DNA from: Sva-07 sp964592115
GTDB taxonomy: Bacteria > Actinomycetota > Acidimicrobiia > Acidimicrobiales > Ilumatobacteraceae
DNA length: 35,220 nucleotides
Reading direction: 5' to 3'
Assembly (NCBI GenBank): GCA_964592115.1
Contig: CAZQCP010000020.1
Coordinates: forward strand, 1-35,220
The notes beneath the pieces were generated by a model. That model was not told the DNA's origin. It searched no databases and saw nothing but the letters and a program-made list of their open reading frames with translations. Position 1 is the stretch's first letter. The number at the start of each line of letters is the position of its first letter. Shown one piece after another: positions 7,807 through 14,448 of this stretch. Both the position numbers and the translations under genes were made by a program.

Positions 7807-8694
7807 GTGCCTCCGGAGAGCGAGAACTCGCTGCAGTTGTTGACCGCCGCCCGGGTGGTCGTGGTGGCGGGCAAGGGGGGTGTGGGGAAGACCACGGTAA
7901 CGGCTGCGATCGCCCGCGCCGCATCGATGACCGGCCGCCGGGTCCTCGTGATCGAGCTCGACGGCAAGCCGGCGCTGTCCCACCTGGTGGGTGACGTGGA
8001 GGTGCGCTCGATCCTGGCTCCCGAGGCACTCGACGAGTACCTGCGAGAACACGGCTTCGGGCGGGTGGCCAAGCGGCTCAGCAAGACGGGCGTGATCGAC
8101 ATGGTGGGCACCGCGGCGCCCGGCATCGACGACATCGTCGTGCTCGGCAAGGTCAAACAGCTCGAACGCAGCGGTGAGCACGACCTGATCGTCGTCGACG
8201 GGCCCGCGGCCGGGCACGCGATCACGTTCCTGCGTGCCGCTGCCGGGCTGTCCGATGCCGTGCGGTCCGGTCCGGTGCGCACGCAGGCCGACGATGTGCT
8301 GGAGATGCTCCACGACGCCCGGCGCTGCCAGGTGGTGCTCGTGACGCTGCCCGAGACGACGCCGGTCAACGAGGTGATCGAGACTGCGTTCGCGCTCGAG
8401 GACGACGTCGGGGTGCAACTCGGACCGATCGTCGTGAATGGCGTCGACCGGGGCACCGAACTGCCCGACGCGGATGCTGCGGTGCAGGCGGTCGCGGCCC
8501 TCGACGCTGCTGACGCGGCGACGCTGCTCGACGCGCTCGCCTTCCGTCGCTCCCGACGCACGATGGAGCGCGCCGAACTGGCCCGTTTGGAGTCTTCGCT
8601 CCCGCTCCCGCACGTCGTCCTCCCCGCCCTCCCCGCCGCCGGTCTGTCGCCCGACGACATCGATGCCCTCGCGGCGACACTGGTGGATTCGTGA
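7807..8694 (+). CDS. Get3/ArsA-like ATPase, first of pair (Rv3679-like)
   Basis: A 295-residue P-loop ATPase of the ArsA/Get3 (SIMIBI) group. It has a deviant Walker A VVVAGKGGVGKTT near residue 20, a Walker B-like IVVDGPAAGHA where Get3 has DTAPTGHT, and a C-terminal region LETT-type VTLPETTPVNEVIET. It overlaps the second ATPase gene by 4 nt (GTGA). The tandem layout matches the actinobacterial pair Rv3679-Rv3680 of M. tuberculosis, which forms a Get3-like heteromeric complex. Anion (arsenite) transport should not be assumed: no arsB or other ars genes are nearby. The GTG at 7807 is supported by the -10 box 8 nt upstream; TTG 7834 is an alternative. Confidence 0.88.
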   Translation: MPPESENSLQLLTAARVVVVAGKGGVGKTTVTAAIARAASMTGRRVLVIELDGKPALSHLVGDVEVRSILAPEALDEYLREHGFGRVAKRLSKTGVIDMVGTAAPGIDDIVVLGKVKQLERSGEHDLIVVDGPAAGHAITFLRAAAGLSDAVRSGPVRTQADDVLEMLHDARRCQVVLVTLPETTPVNEVIETAFALEDDVGVQLGPIVVNGVDRGTELPDADAAVQAVAALDAADAATLLDALAFRRSRRTMERAELARLESSLPLPHVVLPALPAAGLSPDDIDALAATLVDS

Positions 8695-9956
8695 GTGCCG
8701 GAGCCGCCCCCTCCGGCGCGCCTGACCTCGTCGGCCCGCCCGGTCCATCTCGTGAACAGATGTCCACTCACGAGCGCAACATGTTCACGAGTTCGCCGAC
8801 GGAGGGCGGCACGGACTTGATCGACGGCGCGTCGGTCATCGTCTGCTGCGGATCCGGCGGGGTCGGCAAGACGACGACCGCGGCGGTGATCGGCATCGAA
8901 GCAGCGCGGCGGGGGCGGCGTGCGGTGGTGGTCACGATCGATCCGGCGCGGCGCCTCGCCGACGCCCTCGGCCTGACCGGGGGGCTCGCCGCCGAACCGC
9001 AACGGATCGAGCTGGACGCGGCATCGAAGACGGGTGGTGCAGTCCACGGCGAGCTGTGGGCGATGATGCTCGATCCGGCGGCGACGTTCGACGGGATCGT
9101 TCGCCGCGAGGCCGCCGACGAGGCTCAGGTCGAACGCATCCTCGCCAACACCTTCTACCGCAACATCGCCAGTTCGCTGAGTGGCACGCAGGAGTACATG
9201 GCCGCCGAGATGCTGCACGCGCTGCATGCCGACGAACGCTTCGACCTCGTCGTCGTCGACACACCGCCGAGCCGCAACGCGCTCGACTTCGTCGAGGCAC
9301 CTGGCGTGCTCGCCCGCTTCCTCGACCATCGCGTGTTCAAGCTGTTGATGCTGCCGACCCGTGGCGGTCTGAAAGTGCTCGGCGCGGCGACGCAGCCGAT
9401 CGTGAAGGCGATCGGGCGGGTGGTCGGATCCGACGTGCTCGCCGATTCGATCGAGTTCTTCCAAGCGTTCGCCGGCATGGAGGATGGTTTTCGCCGCCGT
9501 GCGCACGAAGTGAGTGCGCTCATCCATGCGCCCGAAACGTCGTTCGTCGTCGTCGCCTCGCCGCATGCCGACACGATCGACGAGGCGGTCTGGTTCGCCC
9601 GCCAGCTCGTCGATCTCGGGCTTGGCGTGCAGGCGGCGATCGTCAATCGCGCCCATCCGGCGTTCGGGTCGGCCGGCGCGGCCGATGCGCTCGCCGCCGC
9701 CGACGCCAGCGACGACGCGGTGTTGGCCGCGCTGTGGCGCAATGTCCACGAGCTTCGGATCGTGCGGGAGGCGGAGCTGTTGACGCTGGCGCCGCTCGTC
9801 GATGCTGTCGGTCCGGAACGCCTGACCGTGTTGCCGCTGCTCGACAACGACGTCCACGACCTTGCCGGTCTCGCCGTGATCGCCGACCATCTGTTTGCCA
9901 GCGCTGCGGGGTCGGAAGGCGTCGGACCCTTCGACGGCACTTCGACGGCGCGCTGA
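8691..9956 (+). CDS. Get3/ArsA-like ATPase, second of pair (Rv3680-like)
   Basis: A 421-residue ArsA/Get3-type ATPase with Walker A VCCGSGGVGKTT, switch region TIDPARRLADALGL and Walker B region LVVVDTPPSRNALDFVEAPG. It is longer than its partner by a central helical insertion (AQVERILANTFYRNIASSLSGTQEYMAAEM), as in Rv3680-type proteins. GTG 8691 overlaps the partner's stop. An in-frame ATG at 8760 would remove 23 Pro/Ser-rich, poorly conserved-looking residues and is a serious alternative. The two ATPases are probably obligate partners made from one coupled message. Confidence 0.9.
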   Translation: MSAGAAPSGAPDLVGPPGPSREQMSTHERNMFTSSPTEGGTDLIDGASVIVCCGSGGVGKTTTAAVIGIEAARRGRRAVVVTIDPARRLADALGLTGGLAAEPQRIELDAASKTGGAVHGELWAMMLDPAATFDGIVRREAADEAQVERILANTFYRNIASSLSGTQEYMAAEMLHALHADERFDLVVVDTPPSRNALDFVEAPGVLARFLDHRVFKLLMLPTRGGLKVLGAATQPIVKAIGRVVGSDVLADSIEFFQAFAGMEDGFRRRAHEVSALIHAPETSFVVVASPHADTIDEAVWFARQLVDLGLGVQAAIVNRAHPAFGSAGAADALAAADASDDAVLAALWRNVHELRIVREAELLTLAPLVDAVGPERLTVLPLLDNDVHDLAGLAVIADHLFASAAGSEGVGPFDGTSTAR

Positions 9957-9964
9957 CGGGACGG

Positions 9965-9970
9965 TAGGTT
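9965..9970 (+). promoter_or_regulatory. -10 box before receiver-domain gene
   Basis: TAGGTT stands 7 nt before GTG 9978, with a TTCGAC-like -35 about 18 bp upstream, in the 21-nt gap after the ATPase pair. This suggests the receiver gene can be transcribed separately as a leaderless mRNA. Confidence 0.5.
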
Positions 9971-9977
9971 CTCGGTC

Positions 9978-10481
9978 GTGCACATCCTGCTGGCAACCGA
10001 CGCGGACTGGCTGGTCGACGAGATCACGGCCGCGTTGGGTGATGACGACGTCCGCTTCACGGTCTGCCGGGACGGCCGAGCCGTGACCGGACAGGTGAAG
10101 GAGTCGACGCCCGACCTCGCCATCCTCGACCTCCAGGTCGGCTCGATGGGTGGCATGGCGGTCACGATGGGTCTGCGGCTCGACGAGTCGTCCGGCGCCC
10201 TCGACCACGTCCCCGTGCTGATGTTGCTCGACCGCACCGCCGATGTGCACCTCGCCCGTCGGTGTGGTGCCGAGGGATGGCTGATCAAGCCGCTGGACGC
10301 GCTGCGGCTGCGACGTGCCGCCGAGGCGATTGTCGCTGGAGGCCGGTACACCGAGGGGCTCCCCGCCGACGCCGCTGAGGTCGACCCGATGGTGCCGTTG
10401 CCGGATTCCGGTGACGTCGCCGGCGCCGATGACGCCAGCGACTCGGCAACAGCCGAGGAAGAACCGGCCACCGCCGGATAG
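9978..10481 (+). CDS. Stand-alone response regulator receiver protein
   Basis: A 167-residue protein consisting of one CheY-like receiver domain (about 1-125) and a disordered acidic/Pro-rich tail (about 130-167). The acidic pocket (D8, D10), phospho-acceptor D51 in LAILDLQVG and the conserved lysine K104 in WLIKPLDAL are present, so phosphorylation is plausible. There is no DNA-binding or enzymatic output domain, and no histidine kinase gene in the window. It follows the ATPase pair by 21 nt and precedes tRNA-Pro. Output is unknown; it may act by protein-protein interaction. Confidence 0.85.
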   Translation: MHILLATDADWLVDEITAALGDDDVRFTVCRDGRAVTGQVKESTPDLAILDLQVGSMGGMAVTMGLRLDESSGALDHVPVLMLLDRTADVHLARRCGAEGWLIKPLDALRLRRAAEAIVAGGRYTEGLPADAAEVDPMVPLPDSGDVAGADDASDSATAEEEPATAG

Positions 10482-10496
10482 CATCGCATTCCGCTA

Positions 10497-10571
10497 CGGG
10501 GTGTAGCGCAGCTTGGTTAGCGCGCCACGTTCGGGACGTGGAGGCCGGAGGTTCAAATCCTCTCACCCCGA
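10497..10571 (+). tRNA. tRNA-Pro (anticodon CGG)
   Basis: A complete cloverleaf can be folded: acceptor CGGGGTG/CACCCCG, D stem GCGC/GCGC, anticodon stem CCACG/CGTGG with loop TTCGGGA (anticodon CGG, codon CCG), five-base variable loop, T stem GGAGG/CCTCT with one G-U pair, T loop TTCAAAT and discriminator A. It is 75 nt long and CCA is not encoded (genomic CAC follows). CCG is a frequent proline codon in DNA this GC-rich. Confidence 0.97.
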
Positions 10572-10579
10572 CACAAAGC

Positions 10580-10626
10580 CCCTGGTCATGGCCCCTGCTT
10601 CGGCGGGGCCGGGCCAGGGACTTTCT
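10580..10626 (+). terminator. Hairpin terminator of tRNA-Pro
   Basis: Eight bases after the tRNA, nested stems CCCTGG/CCAGGG and GGCCCC/GGGGCC form a strong hairpin followed by ACTTTCTC, a weak T-rich tail. Position and structure fit a factor-independent terminator. Confidence 0.75.
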
Positions 10627-10944
10627 CGTTCGGGCCTTTGGGAACCGCTCCGTTGCGTGGTGGTGGGCGCGATCCGAAAGAAGGAGGACCGCCATGCCTC
10701 GCAGGCCGACTCCGCCCGTTCCCGCGGAGAAGGGTCGATCTGCCGGAGTGTCTACACGCGGGCCAGCGGCGTCACTGTCGAATGGTGGATCGCGTCGGTC
10801 GACTTGGGCGTCGTCGAGCAGGTCGGCCACCTCGGCGTCGGCGAGCCGGACGACGCGGCCGGCGACGACGGGTTCGATGACACTGTGATGCAGCCGCGGA
10901 CCATCGTGACGGCGGTCGTCGGCATCCCCGATCGGGTCGAGGGG
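10627..10944 (+). other. Stretch with no firm gene; possible broken small ORF
   Basis: A very good ribosome site (AAGGAGG, 10681-10687) precedes ATG 10694, but the 64 codons it opens encode low-complexity Ser/Thr/Arg sequence typical of a wrong frame. From about 10750 another frame, ending at 10947, has natural-looking composition (GVTVEWWIASVDLGVVEQVG). The two together could be a small gene broken by a frameshift. The opposite strand also reads plausibly (VIEPVVAGRVVRLADAEVAD), so I do not call a gene. Confidence 0.3.
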
Positions 10945-10950
10945 TAGACT
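10945..10950 (+). promoter_or_regulatory. -10 box of leaderless promoter
   Basis: TAGACT, a near-ideal actinobacterial -10 box, lies 6 nt before ATG 10957. Geometry is that of a leaderless transcript. Confidence 0.55.
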
Positions 10951-10956
10951 TTCGAC

Positions 10957-11289
10957 ATGGCTGTGTCAGGGACTCTTGACCACCGGGATGCGCTGCTCGA
11001 TCAGGTTCGAGCACTGATCGGGCCGATCCGCGAGTTGCAGGGGGCTGCCCCATCGGCGGCTCATCTCGGTCCGCTCGCGTTCGCCGCCGATTGGGAACCT
11101 GGCCGACGCGAACGGTTCGCCAAGGGGCTCACGGAAGCGCTCGAAGCAAGCATCGACGCTCACGATCCGAAGCCGATCGCAGAGTACGTGCGGCTGATGA
11201 GCCACGCCGACGACCCGATCCCTCCGCAGTTCCGTGCCTCGTTCTTGGACGAGATCAGGGACAAGATCCGCGCCCGCACCGAGCGGTGA
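10957..11289 (+). CDS. Small protein of unknown function upstream of GNAT
   Basis: A 110-residue soluble protein, mostly helical by eye, with no signal peptide, membrane segment or recognised motif. Features are a HRDALLDQVRALIGPIRELQ helix, a DWEPGRRERFAKGLTEALE helix and a charged C-terminus (FLDEIRDKIRARTER). I do not recognise the family. Reality is supported by the leaderless promoter TAGACT 6 nt upstream and by the GTGA overlap with the downstream acetyltransferase gene, which suggests a two-gene unit. Confidence 0.6.
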   Translation: MAVSGTLDHRDALLDQVRALIGPIRELQGAAPSAAHLGPLAFAADWEPGRRERFAKGLTEALEASIDAHDPKPIAEYVRLMSHADDPIPPQFRASFLDEIRDKIRARTER

Positions 11290-11737
11290 CGCTCGAACTC
11301 ATCGAACTCGGTCCTGCCACTCTCCACCGCACGAGCGAGCTGGAGCGAACTCCCGGCAAGCGTGAACCATGGGTCTCCGAGGTCGAGGATTTTTCTTCAG
11401 TGCCGCGGTCGGTACCCACGTCGATGAGCCCGCCAGCTTCATCCTGCTGGCTGTCGATGGAGAGCAGGCAGTCGGCGCTGTGGTCCACTACCCCGACGAC
11501 AACTTCCCAGGGGCGGAGTACGTCAGCACCATCCTGATCGACCACCGTCGGCGAGGGCGGGGCTACGGCCGCGAGCTACTGCGGGTGGCGATCGAACACG
11601 CAATCTCGGCAAGCCAGCGGCCACATGCGCTGTGGACGGTCCACCCAGGCAACGCTCCGATGCTCAAACTCTCCGAGGAAGTAGGAGAACTCGTCGATGA
11701 GCTGTCCAACGGCTACCGAGTCTTCGTCCGCCCGTAG
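11286..11737 (+). pseudogene. GNAT-family acetyltransferase, frameshifted
   Basis: The gene should start at GTG 11286, overlapping the upstream stop (GTGA). The first frame reads TLELIELGPATLHRTSELER... EPWVSEVEDF and then turns to nonsense. From 11390 the +2-shifted frame continues naturally (FFFSAAVGTHVDEPASFILL), through the acetyl-CoA binding signature LIDHRRRGRGYGRELLRVAI to the stop at 11737. One extra T in the TTTTT run at 11390-11394 would join both parts into a 150-residue protein, the normal size of a single-domain GNAT. This is a one-base deletion in a homopolymer: a recent mutation, a sequencing error, or slippage. An internal ATG at 11369 could only yield a protein lacking the first part of the fold. 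Confidence 0.8.
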
Positions 11738-12265
11738 CCAACAAGCTGTTGGCCAAGTCGGACCCTCGAATCGTGGGAGCCATCGTGGGAGCCAAACGTT
11801 CTGATACTCGCTGATACGCGTCGTCGGCGGTTGGCATCGTCGGCCGCGTTCGGCGATTTCGCATGACTCCGACAGGCCGGTGAGCACGCCGGTCGTGACA
11901 TCCTCTTTCGGACAGGACCGTGCGCCGTGCGGCGTCACCGACGAGTTCGCGCTCACGTCTGGACAGGAGCTCTCGCCACATGATGAGGACGCACCACGCT
12001 CGTCCTCCGCCGCGGCTCAAAGCCCGGTCACGGTGACCGTCCGACGATCCCGGTTGTCGTGGCAACCCCGGCCCGAGTGACAACGTGGCCGGGCGCTTGG
12101 AGACGCGGTCGAGTTCGATCCGAACGACCCGACACTCCGGCAGACTCGCCGATGGCTCCGCGGCGTCCGAGTCGGTGTGATTCGGCGCGTCCGGCCAAGC
12201 GAATGGCCTGGCCAGGCTGGCGGTCGTTGCCGTTGTGACCCGGGGCGCGGCGGCGTGAGCCGGGG
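11738..12265. other. 528-bp stretch without a convincing gene
   Basis: It begins with a hairpin (GCCAACA/TGTTGGC, 11737-11754) that may end GNAT transcription. Two short tandem duplications follow (see 11770). The remaining ORFs on both strands are short with unnatural composition. One plus-strand segment near 12105-12180 (VEFDPNDPTLRQTRRWL) looks protein-like and could be a remnant, but I cannot name it. Confidence 0.5.
11770..11820 (+). repeat. Two adjacent short tandem duplications
   Basis: ATCGTGGGAGCC is repeated perfectly at 11770-11781 and 11782-11793. CTGATAC(T/G)CG is repeated at 11801-11810 and 11811-11820 with one mismatch. They mark a rearranged patch downstream of the broken GNAT gene; no attachment site can be proven. 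Confidence 0.7.
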
Positions 12266-12727
12266 TCAGGTGCGGTTGGTGGGGAGGGGTCGGCGGTCGA
12301 CGATGCGGCGCATGACGATGGTGGAGGTGAGTTTCTGGACGCCGGGGAGAGTGGAGAGGTGGCTGTCGCGGAGTTGTTGGTAGTGGTCGATGTCGCGGGC
12401 GACGACGCGGATCAGGTAGTCGGGGTCGCCGAAGAGTCGTTCGGCGTGACGGATCTCTGGGATCTCGCCGAGCGCGTGTTCGAAGCGGGCCACGGTGTCG
12501 GCATCTTCTTGTTGCATGGTGATCGAGGCGAGGACCTCAAAGGCGAGGCCGAGCGCGGCGGGATCGATGTCGGCGTGGTAGCCGACGATGGTGCCGTCGT
12601 GGTGGAGGTCGTGGAGGCGGCGGCTGCACGCCGAGGTGCTGAGCCCGACCCGGGTGGCGAGCTCGGTGACACTGATCCGCCCGTCCTGTTGCAGGATCGC
12701 AAGGATGTTGCGGCCGATGACGTCCAC
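12266..12727 (-). CDS. Lrp/AsnC-family transcriptional regulator
   Basis: A 153-residue protein with an N-terminal winged HTH (VIGRNILAILQQDGRISVTE, then LATRVGLSTSACSRRLHDL) and a C-terminal RAM ligand-binding domain (ERLFGDPDYLIRVVARD; LPGVQKLTSTIVMRRIVDRR). This is the standard architecture and length. The GTG at 12727 is preferred because AAGGA lies 8 nt before it and the first residues VDVIGRNIL match the family's usual start; ATG at 12748 would add seven residues. It is transcribed divergently from the PQ-loop transporter and RraA-like genes, so it probably controls them in response to an amino acid or related small molecule (inference). Confidence 0.9.
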   Translation of the reverse strand: MDVIGRNILAILQQDGRISVTELATRVGLSTSACSRRLHDLHHDGTIVGYHADIDPAALGLAFEVLASITMQQEDADTVARFEHALGEIPEIRHAERLFGDPDYLIRVVARDIDHYQQLRDSHLSTLPGVQKLTSTIVMRRIVDRRPLPTNRT

Positions 12728-12834
12728 ACCGGCAATCCTTGCACACATGGGCGCTCCGGGCGGGCTGTTCGCAACCATGTCCGGTGCTCGGTGCGTCATG
12801 CTTGAGCAATGAGGCGTACCGGGTGCGGTGAGTT

Positions 12835-13488
12835 GTGGCGATGAGATTGCTGCTCGATCTTGCCCCGTTGGGTGCTGCGGTGTTCGCGGTGCCGCAGTTC
12901 GTCCCGCAGCTGCGACGCGCTCTGCGCACCGGTGATGTCGCCGGGGTGTCGTGGTTGTGGGCGGCGTTGACGAGCACCGGGAACGCGGCATGGTTCGTGT
13001 ACTTCTCACTGTCTGGGTACTGGTTGGCATTGGTGCCGGCGGTCTCGGCGTCGTCGATGGCTGGAGTGCTCGCCGTGTCGATCGGCCGGGTCCGCCGTCC
13101 CGATCGGCACAGCGTGCTGCTCGTGTCCGGGTGGGCGTCGTTGCTGGTCGTGGCGTTCGCGTTGGCCGGGCGGGTCGGGCTGGGCACTCTGTTGTCGGTG
13201 GCGTTCGTGGTGCAGGTCGTGCCGGCGATCTGGACGGCCTATCGCACGCAGGCGCCGACGGGGATCGCGGTGGGCACGTGGCTGCTGGTGCTGGGCGAGT
13301 TGTCGTGTTGGGGGGCTTACGGGCTGTACCGCGGCGATGGTCGCTTGGCGGTGATGGGTGTGACCGGCAGCATCGCCGCGGTGTTGATGATCACCCGGGC
13401 GGTGACCGCTCGCCGCTCGACCATGGTTGTAGGCCCGGTCGGTTCCGCTCCGGGCACGCTCGCGGCCGCGGCCGAGACCGGAGGGTGA
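12835..13488 (+). CDS. SWEET-like transporter with two PQ-loop repeats
   Basis: A 217-residue membrane protein with about seven hydrophobic segments and two PQ-loop-like repeats: AVFAVPQFVPQLRRALRTGD in the first helix region and VVQVVPAIWTAYRTQAPTGI near residues 125-145, each followed by a GVSWLW or GIAVGTWLL segment. Most bacterial relatives (SemiSWEETs) have a single repeat of about 90 residues and dimerise; this one has the two-repeat layout of eukaryotic SWEETs in one chain. The second repeat lacks the exact PQ pair (VP). Start is GTG 12835 or ATG 12841. It lies 3 nt before the RraA-like gene, so the two form an operon divergent from the Lrp-type regulator. Substrate is unknown. Confidence 0.7.
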   Translation: MAMRLLLDLAPLGAAVFAVPQFVPQLRRALRTGDVAGVSWLWAALTSTGNAAWFVYFSLSGYWLALVPAVSASSMAGVLAVSIGRVRRPDRHSVLLVSGWASLLVVAFALAGRVGLGTLLSVAFVVQVVPAIWTAYRTQAPTGIAVGTWLLVLGELSCWGAYGLYRGDGRLAVMGVTGSIAAVLMITRAVTARRSTMVVGPVGSAPGTLAAAAETGG

Positions 13489-13491
13489 CCG

Positions 13492-14220
13492 ATGACGACC
13501 AGGACGACTCCACCCGATCCAGCCGAGGACGACACCGGGTTGCTGTCGGTGTCGACGGCGCACCTCGCCGACGCGTGCTTGATGGTCGGGGTGGCGGTGC
13601 GCTGTGTGCCGTCGCAGTTGCGGCCGGTCACCGGCCAGGCGCGCTTCGGCGGCCCAGCTCAGCCGGTGCGCCACACCGGCAGCGTCGACGTGATTCTCGA
13701 AGCGATCGGTCAGATGGTGCCGGGTGCGGTGTTGGTGGTCGACGACGACGGCCGGACCGACCGGGCGTGCATTGGTGACCTGACCGCGCTCGAAGCCGCG
13801 CATGGTGGTGCGGCGGCGATGGTCGTGAACGGGCTGCACCGTGACAGCGAGGAGCTCGCCGAGCTGGGTCTGGTGGTGTTCTCGCTCGGATCGTCACCGA
13901 CCGGGCCGCTCGAGTGGGCGCCGTCACCGCCCGACGCGCTCGAGCGTTGCCGGCTCGGTCCGTGGGAGGTGACTCGTGACGACGTGGTGGTCGGCGACCG
14001 CGACGGCGTGATCATCCTGCCCGCCCAACGTATGAACGAGTTGGTCGACGTGGCGCGCACGATCCGTGACCGAGAACAGCACCAAGCGCGCCTCGCCCAC
14101 CAGGGCACGACGCTGCGCGAGCAGTTCGACTTCGACACCTACCTCGCCGCCCGTGCCACCAATCCGGAGCTGACGTTCCGCCAGCACCTCGCCGCCCGGT
14201 GCGCCAGCATCGAAGCCTAA
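13492..14220 (+). CDS. RraA-family protein (4-hydroxy-4-methyl-2-oxoglutarate aldolase-like)
   Basis: A 242-residue protein with the RraA fold order: LSVSTAHLADACLMVGVAV at the N-terminus, VPGAVLVVDDDG, CIGDLTALEAAHGGAAAMVV, the signature NGLHRDSEELAEL (conserved Arg-Asp) and VVVGDRDGVIILPAQRMNEL near the C-terminus. Family members are either metal-dependent class II aldolases cleaving 4-hydroxy-4-methyl-2-oxoglutarate/oxaloacetate or the RNase E inhibitor RraA. The operon with a transporter and an Lrp-type regulator favours a metabolic (aldolase/decarboxylase) role. The C-terminus is about 50 residues longer than short RraA proteins. Confidence 0.82.
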   Translation: MTTRTTPPDPAEDDTGLLSVSTAHLADACLMVGVAVRCVPSQLRPVTGQARFGGPAQPVRHTGSVDVILEAIGQMVPGAVLVVDDDGRTDRACIGDLTALEAAHGGAAAMVVNGLHRDSEELAELGLVVFSLGSSPTGPLEWAPSPPDALERCRLGPWEVTRDDVVVGDRDGVIILPAQRMNELVDVARTIRDREQHQARLAHQGTTLREQFDFDTYLAARATNPELTFRQHLAARCASIEA

Positions 14221-14242
14221 GCACCCCCAGCGCGGCGCGGCG

Positions 14243-14335
14243 GACGCCATCAACGCGCGTGTGTCGCATCTCCGGACCGAGAAGGGCCACCACGAGGTCG
14301 ACGTCATCGTTGACGGCTCCGACATGAACGTCGTC
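14243..14335 (+). pseudogene. Possible remnant of a DUF4143-type ATPase C-terminus
   Basis: Downstream of the RraA-like stop, one frame encodes about 31 residues including RVSHLRTEKGHHEVDVIVDG. This resembles the HLRT..G.HEVDLIVE core of the nuclease-like C-terminal part (DUF4143) of archaeal-type AAA ATPases. No upstream ATPase domain remains and the frame loses protein character afterwards. I read it as a short gene fossil in the 228-bp gap before the next gene. Confidence 0.4.
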
Positions 14336-14448
14336 CCATCACGCGCAGCCTGGGCCCGGAGCCCCTCCTTCGGCGCCGCGGTGTCGTCCCCACCGGCCCG
14401 CCGCCCATCTTCGACATCGGCTTGCGACAGCCCTTGCCGGAGCCGGCG

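Noticed and set aside
7542..10484. 980-codon open frame on the minus strand across the ATPase pair and receiver gene
   Set aside because: Its sequence is Arg/His/Asp-rich low complexity without domains, and it is antisense to three well-supported genes. Such long shadows are usual at this GC content.
11664..12083. Minus-strand 139-codon frame downstream of GNAT
   Set aside because: It overlaps the well-supported acetyltransferase end and has Arg/Ser-rich shadow composition with no start signal.
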